Assembly: GCA_033439685.1 (NCBI GenBank)
Contig: JAUEDM010000001.1
Location: 4,030,001 to 4,094,000 of the forward strand
Reading direction: 5' to 3'
Length of the DNA: 64,000 nucleotides
Source of the DNA: Apodospora peruviana
Taxonomy: Eukaryota; Ascomycota; Sordariomycetes; Sordariales; Lasiosphaeriaceae
Shown: positions 34,102-45,747 of the stretch, piece by piece
How the letters are laid out: each line of letters opens with the position of its first letter
How positions within the stretch are numbered: position 1 is the stretch's first letter
Translations under genes and position numbers: made by a program
The notes under the pieces: generated by a model
Databases searched by the model: none
The model's input: only the letters and a program-made list of their open reading frames with translations
Told to the model about the DNA's origin: nothing

Positions 34102-35298
34102 ATGGTCAAGATCGGGTTTTTGTTTGGGACTGCAGCCCTGTTTCCTCGCCTCGTCCTTGCCTACATTTTGCCTGAAGCTTGCACGGGGACTTGCACAAAC
34201 TCACACGACCCGTCCATCATCCGCCGTGCTTCTGATGGACTATACTTTCGCTTCTCCACCGGTGGGAAGATCGCCATACACACTGCACCGGATCTCACAG
34301 GACCATGGACATACAAGGGCGCTGCTGTACCGCGCGGGTCTTCCATAAACCTGCGCGGCAACCAAGATCTTTGGGTTCGTTATAAGGGACACCGAAAGGG
34401 ATTCCACTGTCACTTACAGCCGACTAACACTGTGATGATATCGCCCAGGCCCCAGACATCAGCCAAGTCGGCGACCAATATTATCTCTACTACGCTGTAA
34501 GCACCTTTGGCTCACAAGACTCCGGAATTGGCCTGGCCAAATCATACAGCATGGACGTCGGCACCTGGACCGACGTAGGCTCTGTCGGCGTCATTTCCAA
34601 CCGTAGCAAGCCGTACAACGCCATTGATGCAAATCTTTTTGTTGACTACAACAGCAGCAGCAACAATTATCGCACCAACAGCACCATAGTGACACCTACT
34701 TATATCCTCACCTTCGGGAGCTGGTGGAACGGACTCTTCCAGGTACAGATGAACAACAACAGCAACCCAACACCAACCTCCATAGCCACAACTGTGGCAA
34801 ACGGTAGCAGCGCCGTATACACTCAAATTTCCTATGACAGCAAAGACAAGGCGCAGGAAGCTGCATACTTGTTCAAAGATGGGAACTATTATTATCTGTT
34901 CTACTCGAAGGGTTCCTGTTGCGGGTACGATAGGGACCGGCCGGCGAGGGGAAAGGAGTATAGGATCTTGGTTTGCAGATCCACCAGGGCAACTGGTGGG
35001 TTTGCTGACAAGACCGGCAAGCTGTGCACGAACGGTGGTGGCACGATGGTGCTCGAGTCTCACGACTGGGTTTACGGGCCTGGTGGTCAAGGGGTGTATC
35101 GGGATCCTGTGTTTGGACCGGTAAGACAGCTCGTTAGCACTTTTTCTTTGCCGTATTCATGACAACAGCACTAATCAGATATCTCGTTCTCAGGTCTTGT
35201 ATTACCACTACATTGATACGAGAGTGGGATATTCCGATGGACAGAAGCGGTTTGGGTGGAATAAAATCAACTTTTCGAGTGGGTGGCCGGTCGTTTGA
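34102..35298 (+). CDS. secreted endo-1,5-alpha-L-arabinanase, GH43
   Basis: Three exons (34102-34374, 34449-35120, 35194-35298) give 349 residues with a signal peptide (FLFGTAALFPRLVLA). The five-bladed beta-propeller shows CTNSHDPSII with the general-base Asp36, GNQDLW|APDISQVGDQYYLYYAV across the first splice, SVGVISNRSKPYNAIDANLF with the pKa-modulating Asp, ILTFGSWWNGLFQV, and YYLFYSKGSCCGYD. This motif order is that of fungal endo-arabinanases (AbnA-type), which cut the alpha-1,5 backbone of pectic arabinan. The conserved Cys-Cys pair is present. Length is normal. Together with the GH51 enzyme it would convert arabinan to arabinose. Confidence 0.92.
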
Positions 35299-35944
35299 TT
35301 AAAGCTTTAAATGATGCAAGTCTAGGATTTGAAGTATAACGTATAAGAAAATAGGACTGAGGTTCCCCGGATCTCATGTCTAATAAATCTGAAAGTGAGA
35401 CAGTATCATCATGCGCCTCCTTGCTGGCAAACACATGATCTGCTCACACATTCACGACTCACTGTTCGACTCACCGAAAAACCAGCTTGTGATGAAGCGA
35501 ATGTGAGATAGCTGATCAAGTAGAAGCCAAAACCCTACTAATGCGGAGAAGCAATACTGCCCCTTTCAGCTCATGCAGGGCGCTTCAATGTGTCATCAAG
35601 CATGATTATACCGTGATGTGACGGGCTGCAGCGAGCTTGGCTGCAGGTGGAGTAGCCGAGACCGTTCAGCTCTCCACTTCGCAAGCCCAATCAGCTAGAA
35701 CTCATGCACAAAGACATTTTCGGATTGGCCTGGACGGCACGCACATCCATCTCGACGAGACCACCTCCTCATATGTCATAATGTCCCGCATTCCGTTTGA
35801 AACAAACTTACTCCTCAGCTGATTGAAACCTCCTGAGCAGGAGGCCGTCGCAAAACTCATACCTACTTAAAGCCCACCCACACCCCCTTTATTGTTATCT
35901 TACCCATACATGTAGCCATCTTTGTGTTGTAACAGAAGCTCAAA
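35299..35944. other. intergenic region
   Basis: About 650 bases without a recognised gene; 3' flank of the arabinanase and promoter of the phosphodiesterase gene. Confidence 0.5.
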
Positions 35945-37424
35945 ATGCCTAGCAAAGGAGTCCAAGTCTTCACCTACATCGGCGTGGCCGGTGTGTCGAT
36001 CGAGCTCTCGGTGCCCAAGCAAACCGAGGTCCGCAACCAGGTCAACCAGTTCTGGAACGGCAACTTCGAGGTCGATGCCAAGAACATCGACAGCTTCTTC
36101 AACAAGACGGGCCGCTTCACCTTCAAGGTCAAGCAGAACGGCAATCTTATCACAGAACAATGGATCGACGTCAACGCCATCACCGGGAACGCGTCGGGCG
36201 GCACGATGGACAGCATCGCGAGCACGCCGGCCGTCATCACCGGCAATGGTATCATCGTAACCGTAACACACTCCTCACAAGCTCTCTCTCTTCTCCAATA
36301 ATACTGACCATGGGTCGTAGTATGGCTTCTACGAGTCCGGCCCGGGGCACAACCTGCTCCCCAGCCGGCACCAATGCTACATCGCCGTGACGCCCAACTA
36401 CACCGACTGGATGGGCAAGCTGGCGCCCCCCGGTTCCCCGCAAGAAAACAAACCCTTCACCCGTTTGGTCTTGCCGGCCGCCCACGATGTGGGCATGAAC
36501 AGCATGCAGTCAAGCGAGCTCGTCCTCCGCAAGCTCGGCGGTGCCATCGTCGAAACCATGATCAACGACAACCGGATCCTATCAGAGATCACCGACGCCG
36601 TGTCCGGCCCCGCCATCCAGCTGATCGCCCCCAACATCATCTTCTCCCTCGCCATCACGCAAAAGGACAACTTAGAGACCATGCTCCGCATCGGCGCTCG
36701 CTACTTCGAGTTCCGCCCCGCGCACTGCCACAAGGCCATCATCCCCGCCCAGGCGTTGCCGGACAGACTCTACTTCCAGCACAGCGCGATCCCGGGCATG
36801 GCCTACGAGGAATTCCTCCGGGACGTCGTGACCTTCCTGACCAAGAACCCCACCGAGATCATCGTCGTGCAGTTACGCTGGGACGGCGTGCCGAACGAGT
36901 GCGCCCGCCCGTCCGACCAGGAGCAGCGCGACTACCTCAACGCCGCGCTGAAGCTGGCAAACGGCGGTATCGTCGCCGGTAACCTGGACGATCTGCGCAG
37001 GTCGACCATCGCGCAGCTGCGCCGCGACAAGAAGCGGCTCATCATGTTGGTGAATGTGGACAGCCTGTCGACCTACACGGACGCGGGCAACGCGACGCTC
37101 AATGGGGATAGCATCGTTTCTGCGTTCCCGACCGTGCTGACGGCCGACAACCAGCGCGGGAAAGGCTTCATCAATATCCAGCTGCAGGCGACGGCGACGA
37201 ATATTCCCAAGGCGATCGTGTACAGCGTGCTCGAGGCGGGCACGATGACAAGCTGCATTATGGCTACAAAGGGGATCTGTGACTCCAAGACGCTGCCGTG
37301 GTGTCGGGATAATGTGCTCAGGGTGTGCGACTTGGGCAATTTGGTCGTCTTGATGAACGATTTCATTGATGGTGCGACGGCGGATGTGGGCGTGCAGTTG
37401 AGCAGGCAGCGGTTGGCTAAGTGA
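35945..37424 (+). CDS. PLC-like phosphodiesterase (PI-PLC X-type TIM barrel)
   Basis: Two exons (35945-36256, 36321-37424) give 471 residues. No N-terminal signal peptide is visible. Residues 1 to about 120 form a separate beta-rich part (VFTYIGVAGVSIELSV; GNGII|YGFYESGPGHN across the splice). The barrel begins with FTRLVLPAAHDVGMNSM, whose His159-Asp pair matches the first catalytic His region of bacterial-type PI-PLC (LPGTHDSG). IGARYFEFRPAHC, equivalent to the Arg-containing second strand, and EIIVVQLRW follow. The N-terminal domain resembles a small sugar- or membrane-binding fold, but I cannot name it. Likely reaction: cleavage of a glycerophospho- or inositol-phospho-diester. Substrate unknown. 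Confidence 0.75.
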
Positions 37425-37831
37425 GACGTACGAATGTGTCTTTTTGCGGGCTTTTTTTCTGGTGGGTAGCGTTTATGATAATGATGAACTTGATTTGGAT
37501 AGGTAGGTACCCGGTATGTATTAGATAGGTATTTATTTACCCCTTCCTGCCCAACTGGAACATTATTAAAGACAGTCTCCTGCTTCTCCTTTGGTCCCAG
37601 CGTCTCAAATAGTTGGACTAAACAAAAGGACGGATATATTTTCGGAGGCTCATGATGAAGCATGAGAGTTTGTACAGGTGGTTGTGAGCGTGAAATTGGA
37701 TTCTGAAAGCAGGCAAATTTCAAAGAAGTAGCACCACCGACTTATCCGTACCGGACAGAGGCGCCGTTCTGGGCTAGTAGAGGTCCACTCTCGGAAGCTC
37801 GTTCGAACGCAGTCCTTCGATAGTATTAACC
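37425..37831. other. convergent 3' region
   Basis: Short gap between convergent ends; no gene seen. Confidence 0.5.
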
Positions 37832-40800
37832 CTACACAATACTATCATTGCCACCCCCGATTACCGGCGTTCCTTGCCGTGAGGCCTCCGTGTCCTCGGC
37901 TGCTCTAGGAGGAGGATCCTTCTCCGCGGCCTCTCTGAGCGTCCTCGCCCGCCGACCCTTGCGAACGTCCTCCTTCATCATCTCGATCTTGCTGTCTACG
38001 CGTCTGCTGATTTTGACACTGGGGTGTCGAAGGCCTGGGTGGGCAACGACGTTGCCACCCCAGTACCAGAGCCACAAACGGTAGAGCTGCAGGTGAACCC
38101 CGAAGACGGCGAGTGCGAGTCGCAGGTGTGCCCAAATTAACGTTCTCATCAAAGGACTGAAGGCGGGGATGATCACGAATGCGACGGCGACGGCCGAAAC
38201 CGAGACTGTTTGCCGATTGTTGAGTCAGCTTTAAACTTCTTTTATGGGAAGTGAGGAGGAAAGGACTTACAAATGATCATGATTTGCCTCACAAAAGTTG
38301 TCGGCCAGAGGTTTACAATCTGGGATGGTACAGGTGGAGGGTCTGGGTCATCCCCGTCACCTCCTCCGGAGCCTGAGAGCTCGATGGCGTTTATACCAAA
38401 GAGGCTGGACGTGAATGACAACGGTAGCTGGAAAGAGAATGATCGTGAAAGAAACAAGTGGTCAGTAACGCGCAACTGTTAATGAAATTACTGAAGCACG
38501 ACTTACACATACCATCATCATGACCGTGAATAGCATGATGGCCTTTCCTTGCCTCATGGTTTCTTCGCCTTGCTTCATGGCATGGTACGCCTGAACAATT
38601 GAGGCTTGCTGTTGTTTAAGAGCAATCAGATCGCCGACCTGTTGGGTAGTTAATCAGTCTAGCTGGTTCAACCTGCAAAGGCTGATCTTTTGGGGATACG
38701 GTCTACTTACATTCCGCGCTGTACTCTCCGCGCTACTCTTCATACCCTCCAGTTCTTTATCTGGAACTCCACTTCACATATAATCTCCTTTGCGCGCTTT
38801 TCAAAGGTTGTGTACTGCGTTCTCTTTACTGTCTCTGACAACTGTTCACCACGGCCCAATATCTCCTTCGCTTGCTCTGTAAACTTGGTAATGACCTGTT
38901 CCTGCTGTGTCACCACATAAATCATGATGTCTAGTTCGTCGATGATGTCGCGGATCTCTCTTTGCATGTGACTCTCTTTGTTGATGCTGACGAGGGCCAG
39001 CAGACTTTCTGCTGTTACTCCATCTTTGGTCGCGGCCTCGTGGATCTTCATCTCGGCGAGCTGTGATAGGTGGTGAAAGGCTATCGTCTGCCAATTTGAC
39101 TGAATGTCCAAAACGTTAGTATGGTTCTCGCGAGATGTAATTCGTCAGTTGGCCAGGGTGCTTCCGACCTACAACTTTGCCAATCGACTCCGCAAACATA
39201 TTCATAATCTGAGGCCGCTTGTCTCAGTCTTTGTCCTATCAAAGAAAGTGTCAAAGCATTCCTCAAGTATGATTAGTCCGAGGTCAAATATTGATCGAAC
39301 GTTTGCTGGTGGAGTTGGACTGGTCGTTCAGACTGTTCCTCATAGAGTGATGAACACCAGACGGATCTTTCTTTCCAACACCATAGCGCTTGGGGAAGCA
39401 TGTCAGGATCGTGTTTTCGTCAAGAATCCACATCCACAGTTGGTCGACCATGACAGCTCGCGCAAGTTGGTGGATCCGGTCGGTGCATTCGTCGCATCCC
39501 CGGGAATCCTCGTATCTTCCATGACGGGTCCATTCCCAACCTTCCATGACCTTGAATCTATTTTGCATCGCTGGCAGCCTTGGCGTTTATATTTCGGGGC
39601 GTCGTGGCTCGCCTTCTCTCCTGTGCGAATCCTCTCAAAAGACCTTTTATCTTGGACTTGTGTTTCTCCGGACCCTGAAACTTATGATGAAACTTTGGTT
39701 TGGTGTACCGATAGACGACTTGGTCTCGATCTCGGCGGTATGTTGTCCTCAATTTCCAGAAATATGCTTGGTCACGAGATCTCCTTGGATGGATCGGCGA
39801 CTCCGCAAATAGGAATGGTTCAAGGACTTGACGGTCTTGGGACGTTATTATAGCTTTGTACAGCCGAGCAGCGTCGGTAAGGAGGCGAGCAAGTGGATGG
39901 CCCGGTCGGAGCCTCCGGTCCCGTTCCATTCTCACAGAGTCCTTTATTATGAGGCTTTCTTTGAGGTTTTTCTTGACGTCTCCTGGATGTTCTGCTTTAG
40001 CATGCTCAGACTCTTGCTTCTGTCTGTTGTCTCTAATATTCTGCCAGAGGATATCTTCCACCGTCTGTGGTGTCGCATCCGCATCTTTGGTTGGGACTTG
40101 ATAGTAGTTGGAATGACGGCCGTGATCAATGCGGGGAAGACAGGTTCCATGTGGGCCTGTCAATCCTTTTCTCGCCGTCTGGTTTTCTTTTCTCTCCTTG
40201 AGGAGTCCATCACTGTGCTCACGGGCATGCTCGTCAAGTTTCTTTTGCACAACTTCAACCATGCGGGCCCAATTTCTGTCCGTTTCCCAATGGAGATATG
40301 GCATCTTGTTGGCAACACACAGTCAGAAACCTCACGCCATGAAGCCTAGCAGGCCTAAAAACTCACGAACAGAACCATGTTATTGCGTGACTTATCCGAG
40401 TACGATCGTTTTCTGCCTGGAAAGAACGTTAGCTATCGAGCTGGTCCAATGACAATAAGACAGCGACACTGACCAGTAGAGAACCTGTCACAAAGTGATC
40501 GAAGGTGGCGCGTATGAACGATGGTTTCCGTTCCGGAACCGTATTCCTGACCCTTCCAGCATTCCTTTCGCAGCACCATGCCGGCTTGCATACGAGCCTC
40601 TGAGTCGTCAATGCCGTCTTTGAAGTAGCATCTGATAGCCTTCTGAAAAGTTGTCAGGTTGCTGCTGAGACTTGCTCGGAACACTTTCAAAGACACCATA
40701 CCTCAATCCACTACAAAATATGTCCCTATTAGTGACAATTTTCAAGAATGGAAACTACTAGGTACCACCTACCTCCATATTATTATATGGAATATGGAAC

Positions 40801-41844
40801 CATCGGAGCCGTTCAGCCTGTGAGTGATCCTTTCCGGGAGTGACAACAACAGAATCCCGTCTAAATTCCTGTCCAAAGAACTTTTCAATGGAGATAACCT
40901 GGTCAGGGAATTGCCCCTTGTAACCTTCTTCGTACTTGTGAGTAAGCCACCGCCCCCGGCCTTGCTTTTCGTGTACGCCTTGATATCGTCCACTTCGTAG
41001 GGTTGCATCAGTCCGCGGAGCTCCGGTTCTTCGTCCATCGATCTTGCCCAGCTGTCTGCGTTGCCAAGAACAGGCAAGAGTTGTATGATTTAAACCTTCA
41101 CATCTCTCTCAAGGTCATAATCGCGGGTTTTCTTGGTTCGCTTTTCCTTAGTCGAACTGGGCCGCCCAACATCATGTGTGTGGTCGGGCTGCTTGCTGGG
41201 ACTGTCTTGGGCCTCTCCTTCACCTAGCGTTACCACATATTCTTGTATGATTGTCTGGAGAGCTTCCGTGAAACTGTGGTCCTCGCTCTCTGCTTTGGTC
41301 TTCTCCCCCGATCCAGGCTCTGAGTCTGTAGTTACCGGGGGGGGAGGAGTGAATGCCACTCTTTCACCCACTTCAAGCCTTATATTCGGTCGAAATCCTC
41401 CAGTTAGCAAGGCTTTTGTAGACGTTCGCGACCAACTCTTGCAATCCATGGTTCTTGTACTCCCGGAGCACGCGGACTCGCTTGCGCTCCCCTTTGATCG
41501 CAAGCGCAGCAATTCTTCTCGGGCAACCCATTATCCATCCACGGAATAGGCGGGTATTCCCTTGCGTCAACCTCCAAGGCGTTGTCCCAAAATCCACCCT
41601 TTCCCATGTCGTTCATAACACGCCCACGTTCACTAATTGCAGTACAGCCAAAGATGTGGCACTGGATATCGTCAAGAGATTTGACACTAGCATGGAACTC
41701 GGCGGAGATACATTGTGGTGGAGAAGGGGCCGGGACTGGCTCGCTCCTGGGATGTGTTGCGGTACTGAACTGCGATACACATGACGAACCAGGCAAGTCC
41801 GCCAGCTCGATCCTAGAACTGTCGGTTGGGTGAAGGCTTACCAT
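37832..41844 (-). pseudogene. CorA-like Mg2+ transporter family gene, multiply frameshifted
   Basis: On the minus strand the pieces spell a typical ascomycete CorA-like protein. In order they are: KYEEGYKGQFPDQVISIEKF; RWFHIPYNNM|WIE|KAIRCYF; VLFMPYLHWETDRNWARM (intron between F and M); QVVYRYTK; VMVDQLWMWILDENTILTCF; RSIFDLGLIILEECFDTFFD; PQIMNMFAESIGKV; NWQTIAFHHL; MRQGKAIMLFTVMMMVC|LPLSFTSSLFGIN; and a last helix (FSVSAVAVAFVIIPAF). Splice sites between exons are intact, but the frame changes without a possible intron near 38757, 39215, 39290 and 40955, and a stop interrupts near 39558. The N-terminal part (41090-41844) is also split over three frames. The GMN motif reads GIN. With four or more indels it is a pseudogene, unless the assembly is poor just here. 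Confidence 0.75.
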
Positions 41845-42533
41845 GACAGTGGAACAAAGCAGCCTGTTTAAGAGACTTCCAAAAGCTGTGTCGGCTTTGA
41901 ACGGATCTAGGACTGAGAGACGGAGGGAGCACGTAGTGCTGCGCTGTTGACTTGGAGTGAACGAACGGAGGACTCAGCCGCCGGTGGTGACGTGAGGCCA
42001 ATGTTTCGATCCCAGGCGTAGAAACCCAGTAATGTTGAAGTCGACCGGTTCTCCTTCTCAACGGGGGGCGAGCATAATATATTGCGCAGTAGCACTGTGG
42101 TAGTTTGGTGGAGCTGAATCCTAGATGCAGCAGGGTCATCACACCATCGAGGACTGCAAGTTGAGTAGTTGATCCCATTAGACAATTATATTGAGCCTCC
42201 TTTCCATGTTTCCGCTTCCAACCACCTCGCGTGTGGTGCGCGGCAATTGATAAGCCATAAAGCTTGTATTCCCTTCCCCTGGTAGCTCCCCTGCTCCCCT
42301 CCCCTCACTCCCCGGGAATGCATCTTCAGCTCTGCGGGAATTGCATCTGTGGCCCAAATATTACTTTTCAGGCGTCTTCACGGTGGTGGAATTCCCACAA
42401 GGCCACCAATCATGGCAGTTTTTTTCCCGACAAATGTCGGAAGACACGGCATCAATATTTGGTTTGGTCTGCAGCCGTGAGCCATCGACGCACCTTTCGG
42501 GCTCCTTGCTTGTCTGCATCCCACCAGGTCTAC
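41845..42533. other. intergenic region
   Basis: Promoter side of the broken CorA-like gene and 3' flank of the RidA-like gene. No gene supported. Confidence 0.45.
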
Positions 42534-43031
42534 CTAGAACGCGTCCACCACCGCCGTGCATTTGATCTCGACATTTATCTTCTCATTCGGCAGAGCAGCG
42601 ACTTGCACGCACGTGCGGGCCGGGGCTTTGGTTCGGTCGGGCCAGACCTTGTTCCACTCGGCGTTCATGACGGCATAGTCACCCCGGATGTCGGTCAGAA
42701 AAACAGTTGCATCGACGACGGCTTCCAGACCACAACGGCCGTTGGTGACTCCCTGGATGATCGTCTCGATGTTGCGCAGGACTGCCGCCGTCTGACTGCC
42801 GCAGTCGAGTGTGAATGTCGTAGTTCCGTCTGCAGATCCCTTTGTTTCTGTGCAGCCTTCGTATGTACCATCGACGCATCGGCTTGATGTCCCGGATATG
42901 AAGATAGTGCGAGCAGAGCTGGCGATTGTTCGGGCGTGGGGGTAGTTGGCGAGGCCTTGGGCTCCAGTGTTGGAGGGAAGGAGGTAGGCTGTGCCGTTGA
43001 TGGACGATTGTTGAGGTGATGACGATGCCAT
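42534..43031 (-). CDS. RidA/YjgF-family protein, probable 2-aminomuconate deaminase
   Basis: Single exon of 165 residues. The C-terminal 130 residues follow the RidA fold: ARTIFISGTSS on the first strands, LRNIETIIQGVTNGRCGLEA with helix 1, VVDATVFLTDIRGDYAVMN, and KAPARTCVQVAALPNEKINV with the conserved Arg that binds substrate carboxylates, ending VEIKCTAVV. An insert of about 20 residues with two cysteines (RCVDGTYEGC) is unusual for the family. RidA homologues include imine/enamine deaminases and the 2-aminomuconate deaminases of aminophenol and 3-hydroxyanthranilate catabolism. Position next to an aldehyde dehydrogenase and an ACMSD makes the second role likely here; sequence alone cannot separate them. 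Confidence 0.8.
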   Translation of the reverse strand: MASSSPQQSSINGTAYLLPSNTGAQGLANYPHARTIASSARTIFISGTSSRCVDGTYEGCTETKGSADGTTTFTLDCGSQTAAVLRNIETIIQGVTNGRCGLEAVVDATVFLTDIRGDYAVMNAEWNKVWPDRTKAPARTCVQVAALPNEKINVEIKCTAVVDAF

Positions 43032-43346
43032 TTTTTTTTAAAAAAAAATAAAAAAAGTTTGCGACTCGAAAGACCAATTTGCTCAAGTTCCATCAAATCA
43101 TGAAATGCGGTCTCATTCGTGCCTGCGCTTTTTGTTTGTCGGCCGGGTATCTATTGCCTGTGCCGATTGAGGCCGTCATCCGCTGCCAAGGCCCGCCGAG
43201 ATCCGTCATCCGCCATCCGAGCAAGCAAATCCGGGTTTTGCCAAAAGCCCAAGACCGATCGAGATGTCCCCAGGGAGGTCTTGGCATTGGACTGGACAAA
43301 CTCAGGAAACGAGCAGGGAAAGAGCATCCACTCAACCTGACAGATC
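43032..43346. promoter_or_regulatory. divergent promoter of the RidA-like and ALDH genes
   Basis: About 315 bases between two divergent starts of one putative pathway. A T9 run directly followed by A-rich sequence (about 43031-43056) sits beside the RidA start, a nucleosome-excluding type of tract often seen in fungal bidirectional promoters. Confidence 0.55.
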
Positions 43347-45108
43347 ATGGAGAGAGAGAAGTCAACTCATCCGGCAGTCATGACCTCGATCGAAGACAGT
43401 CCCGTCCCGCGGAAAATAAGTCCAATAGACGAGATCTGGACCAACGCTCACTCACTAAAAACGGCGACAACTTTTCTGAAAGATCGTTCTGATTCTCACA
43501 CACCTCTGCATCTTCAAAACTTCGTTTCGGGTGACTTTACCCCCACAGTCTCCTCGTCCGCCGGATCATGGATCGATTCGTTCAACCCCAAAACCGGCGC
43601 TTTGTTTGCCAAAGTCCCTTGCACCCAGCCAGACGATGTCGAAGCCGCAGTTCAAGCAGCCAAAGCCGCCTTCCCGGCATGGGCAAAGACGTCCCGTGTT
43701 GAGCGTTCACAATACCTACAGCGCATCAGTGATCTGATCAAATTAGACCGCGAGAAGTTTGCAGTGTGGGAGAGTATTGACCAAGGCAAGACTCTCGAGC
43801 GCGCAAGGATCGAAGTCGACCGCGCTGTCGCCAATTTCTCGCAAGTTGCTTGTCTATTACTTCTCACGTCGTCATCGTTTCTTAGCCAGCTGACCGGTTC
43901 AATAGGTACTTTGCAACTTACATTCTCCATGAGCAGACTGCAGCGCGCATGATTGATGGTGTGGCGTTGACGTACGAACACCGCTCACCGGCTGGCGTCT
44001 TTGCCTTGATCTCGCCATGGAATATGCCTCTCTACCTTCTCACATGGAAGCTTGCCCCGTGTCTCGCCTTTGGCTGCACGGCTGTCGCCAAGCCGAGTGA
44101 GATAACGAGCATGTCTGCATTCCGTATGTCTATATCACTGATAAAGTCTTTGAATCTTGAATTGCTGACTCCATACCAGTGCTTGGTCGAGTCTTCCAAG
44201 AAGCCGGGCTGCCTCGTGGTGTTATCAACATCATCTTTGGTGACGGACCTACAACAGGTGCAGCACTCGTTGCTTCGCCTCTGGTGAACGGAGTCTCTTT
44301 TACGGGAGGCACTGAAACGGGTATCGCCATCCGTCAAGCCACCGCTGCACAGATAGGCAAACATCTATCCCTCGAGCTGGGAGGGAAGAATCCGACATTG
44401 GTGTTTTCGGATTCCATGCTTCCAGAACATCGCGACCGTACGATCCGCATTGCCGCGTCTGCGGCTTTCGAAAATCAAGGCGAGATCTGCCTCTGCGGCT
44501 CACGCATCTATGTTGAGAAAACGATGTACGATGATTTTGTGAGGCACTTCACCGACTACGTGGCGAAGACATATGTGCTCGGGCAAACAGTCGGCGCGGT
44601 AGCCAGCCTACAGCACTATAACAAAATTCGTGGCTATCTTCAGTTGGCAGCCAAGGATGGCGCGACTTTCAACTTGGGGGGCGTGCCAGCAGCATTGTTA
44701 CCACCTGATGACGATGACATAACCGTGATTTCGAATTCGGAAGAGCGTGGATATTGGATCCCGCCCACTACACTCACTAACGTACCCCTGGATTCTCTTG
44801 TCCTGAAAGATGAGATCTTTGGACCTGTTGTGACTATTAGTTCTTTTCAAGACGAGCAGGAAGCCGTAAGCCTCGCAAACGACAGCGAGTATGGTCTCGC
44901 AGCGGTATTGTTGACGGCTGACGGTGCCCGAATGAGGCGAGTGGGCGAGCAGCTCGAGGCCGGAATGGTGTGGGTCAACTCGTGGCTGGTCAGAGAACTT
45001 GGTACCCCATTCGGTGGGATGAAGAACAGTGGAACAGGAAGGGAGGGCGGTGACTCTTCGAGAGATGTCTTTACAGTTGTCAGGACAATGCATTTGCCTT
45101 CCTTTTGA
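43347..45108 (+). CDS. aldehyde dehydrogenase, probable 2-aminomuconic semialdehyde dehydrogenase
   Basis: Three exons (43347-43840, 43906-44123, 44180-45108) join in phase to 546 residues. The first intron has a GC donor (GCAAGT) and is needed to give ANFS|YFATYILHEQ. Motifs: SPWNMPLYLLTWKLAPCLA (NAD site), VSFTGGTETG, LSLELGGKNP with the general-base Glu, FENQGEICLCGSRI with catalytic Cys341, EIFGPVV, and FGGMKNSGTGREGG. The sequence FxNQGEICLC with YFATYILHEQTA-type helices is characteristic of the hydroxymuconic/aminomuconic semialdehyde dehydrogenase branch (ALDH8-like). It would oxidise the semialdehyde formed by the ACMSD to 2-aminomuconate using NAD+. The N-terminus is about 50 residues longer than usual; a second Met at 43380 is an alternative start. 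Confidence 0.88.
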
Positions 45109-45636
45109 TGGAGGAACCTCCGCCATTTCTTCCATTCTGAAAATCACGTCTCTCGATATCCCGGTTCCTTCAAATGCAAATTAGAGGCGACATCCTTTCA
45201 GATACAGCTGTTCAGTCCATGTGACACGTCGTTGGCAATTGCAGCAATACTGGCTTGCCTCAAAGGGGAAATCAATTTTGGCATATCCGACCAATCATAT
45301 TTACCCTTTTACATCCGTTCCGCGATCCGAGATCCTACGGATCCGATCCGGGCCTGCTACCCACCCCCGAGAAAAGGAAGCCTCGAGACTGGCACCTCTC
45401 ACAGCATGACATCACATAATAGAATCCGGTCACCGCCATCGGTCTTCATGTGCTAAGTATCCCCTTTACACCCACATCCCCACCCGGATGAGAGCAAAGA
45501 ACAAAGACGACTGAGCGTTCTCCGAACCGATCCCCAGTACTCAAAACCGTACTATCATAAACATCAGTGCCAAATAACTACCTACCTCCTTTAACACTCC
45601 TGTCAGCTCACTGGGTATACAACTTCGAGAAACAAA
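45109..45636. promoter_or_regulatory. intergenic region upstream of ACMSD
   Basis: About 530 bases between same-strand genes. No gene; contains the ACMSD promoter. Confidence 0.5.
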
Positions 45637-45699
45637 ATGGCTCCCGTAGCGACACGAGACCTTCACGATGCATCCCCCACACCACCACAGGGAGACAGC

Positions 45700-45747
<48 letters not shown>

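Noticed and set aside
37832..41844. Reading the CorA-like locus as an intact multi-exon gene
   Set aside because: Frame changes near 38757, 39215 and 39290 fall inside conserved motifs where no intron of workable length can be placed.
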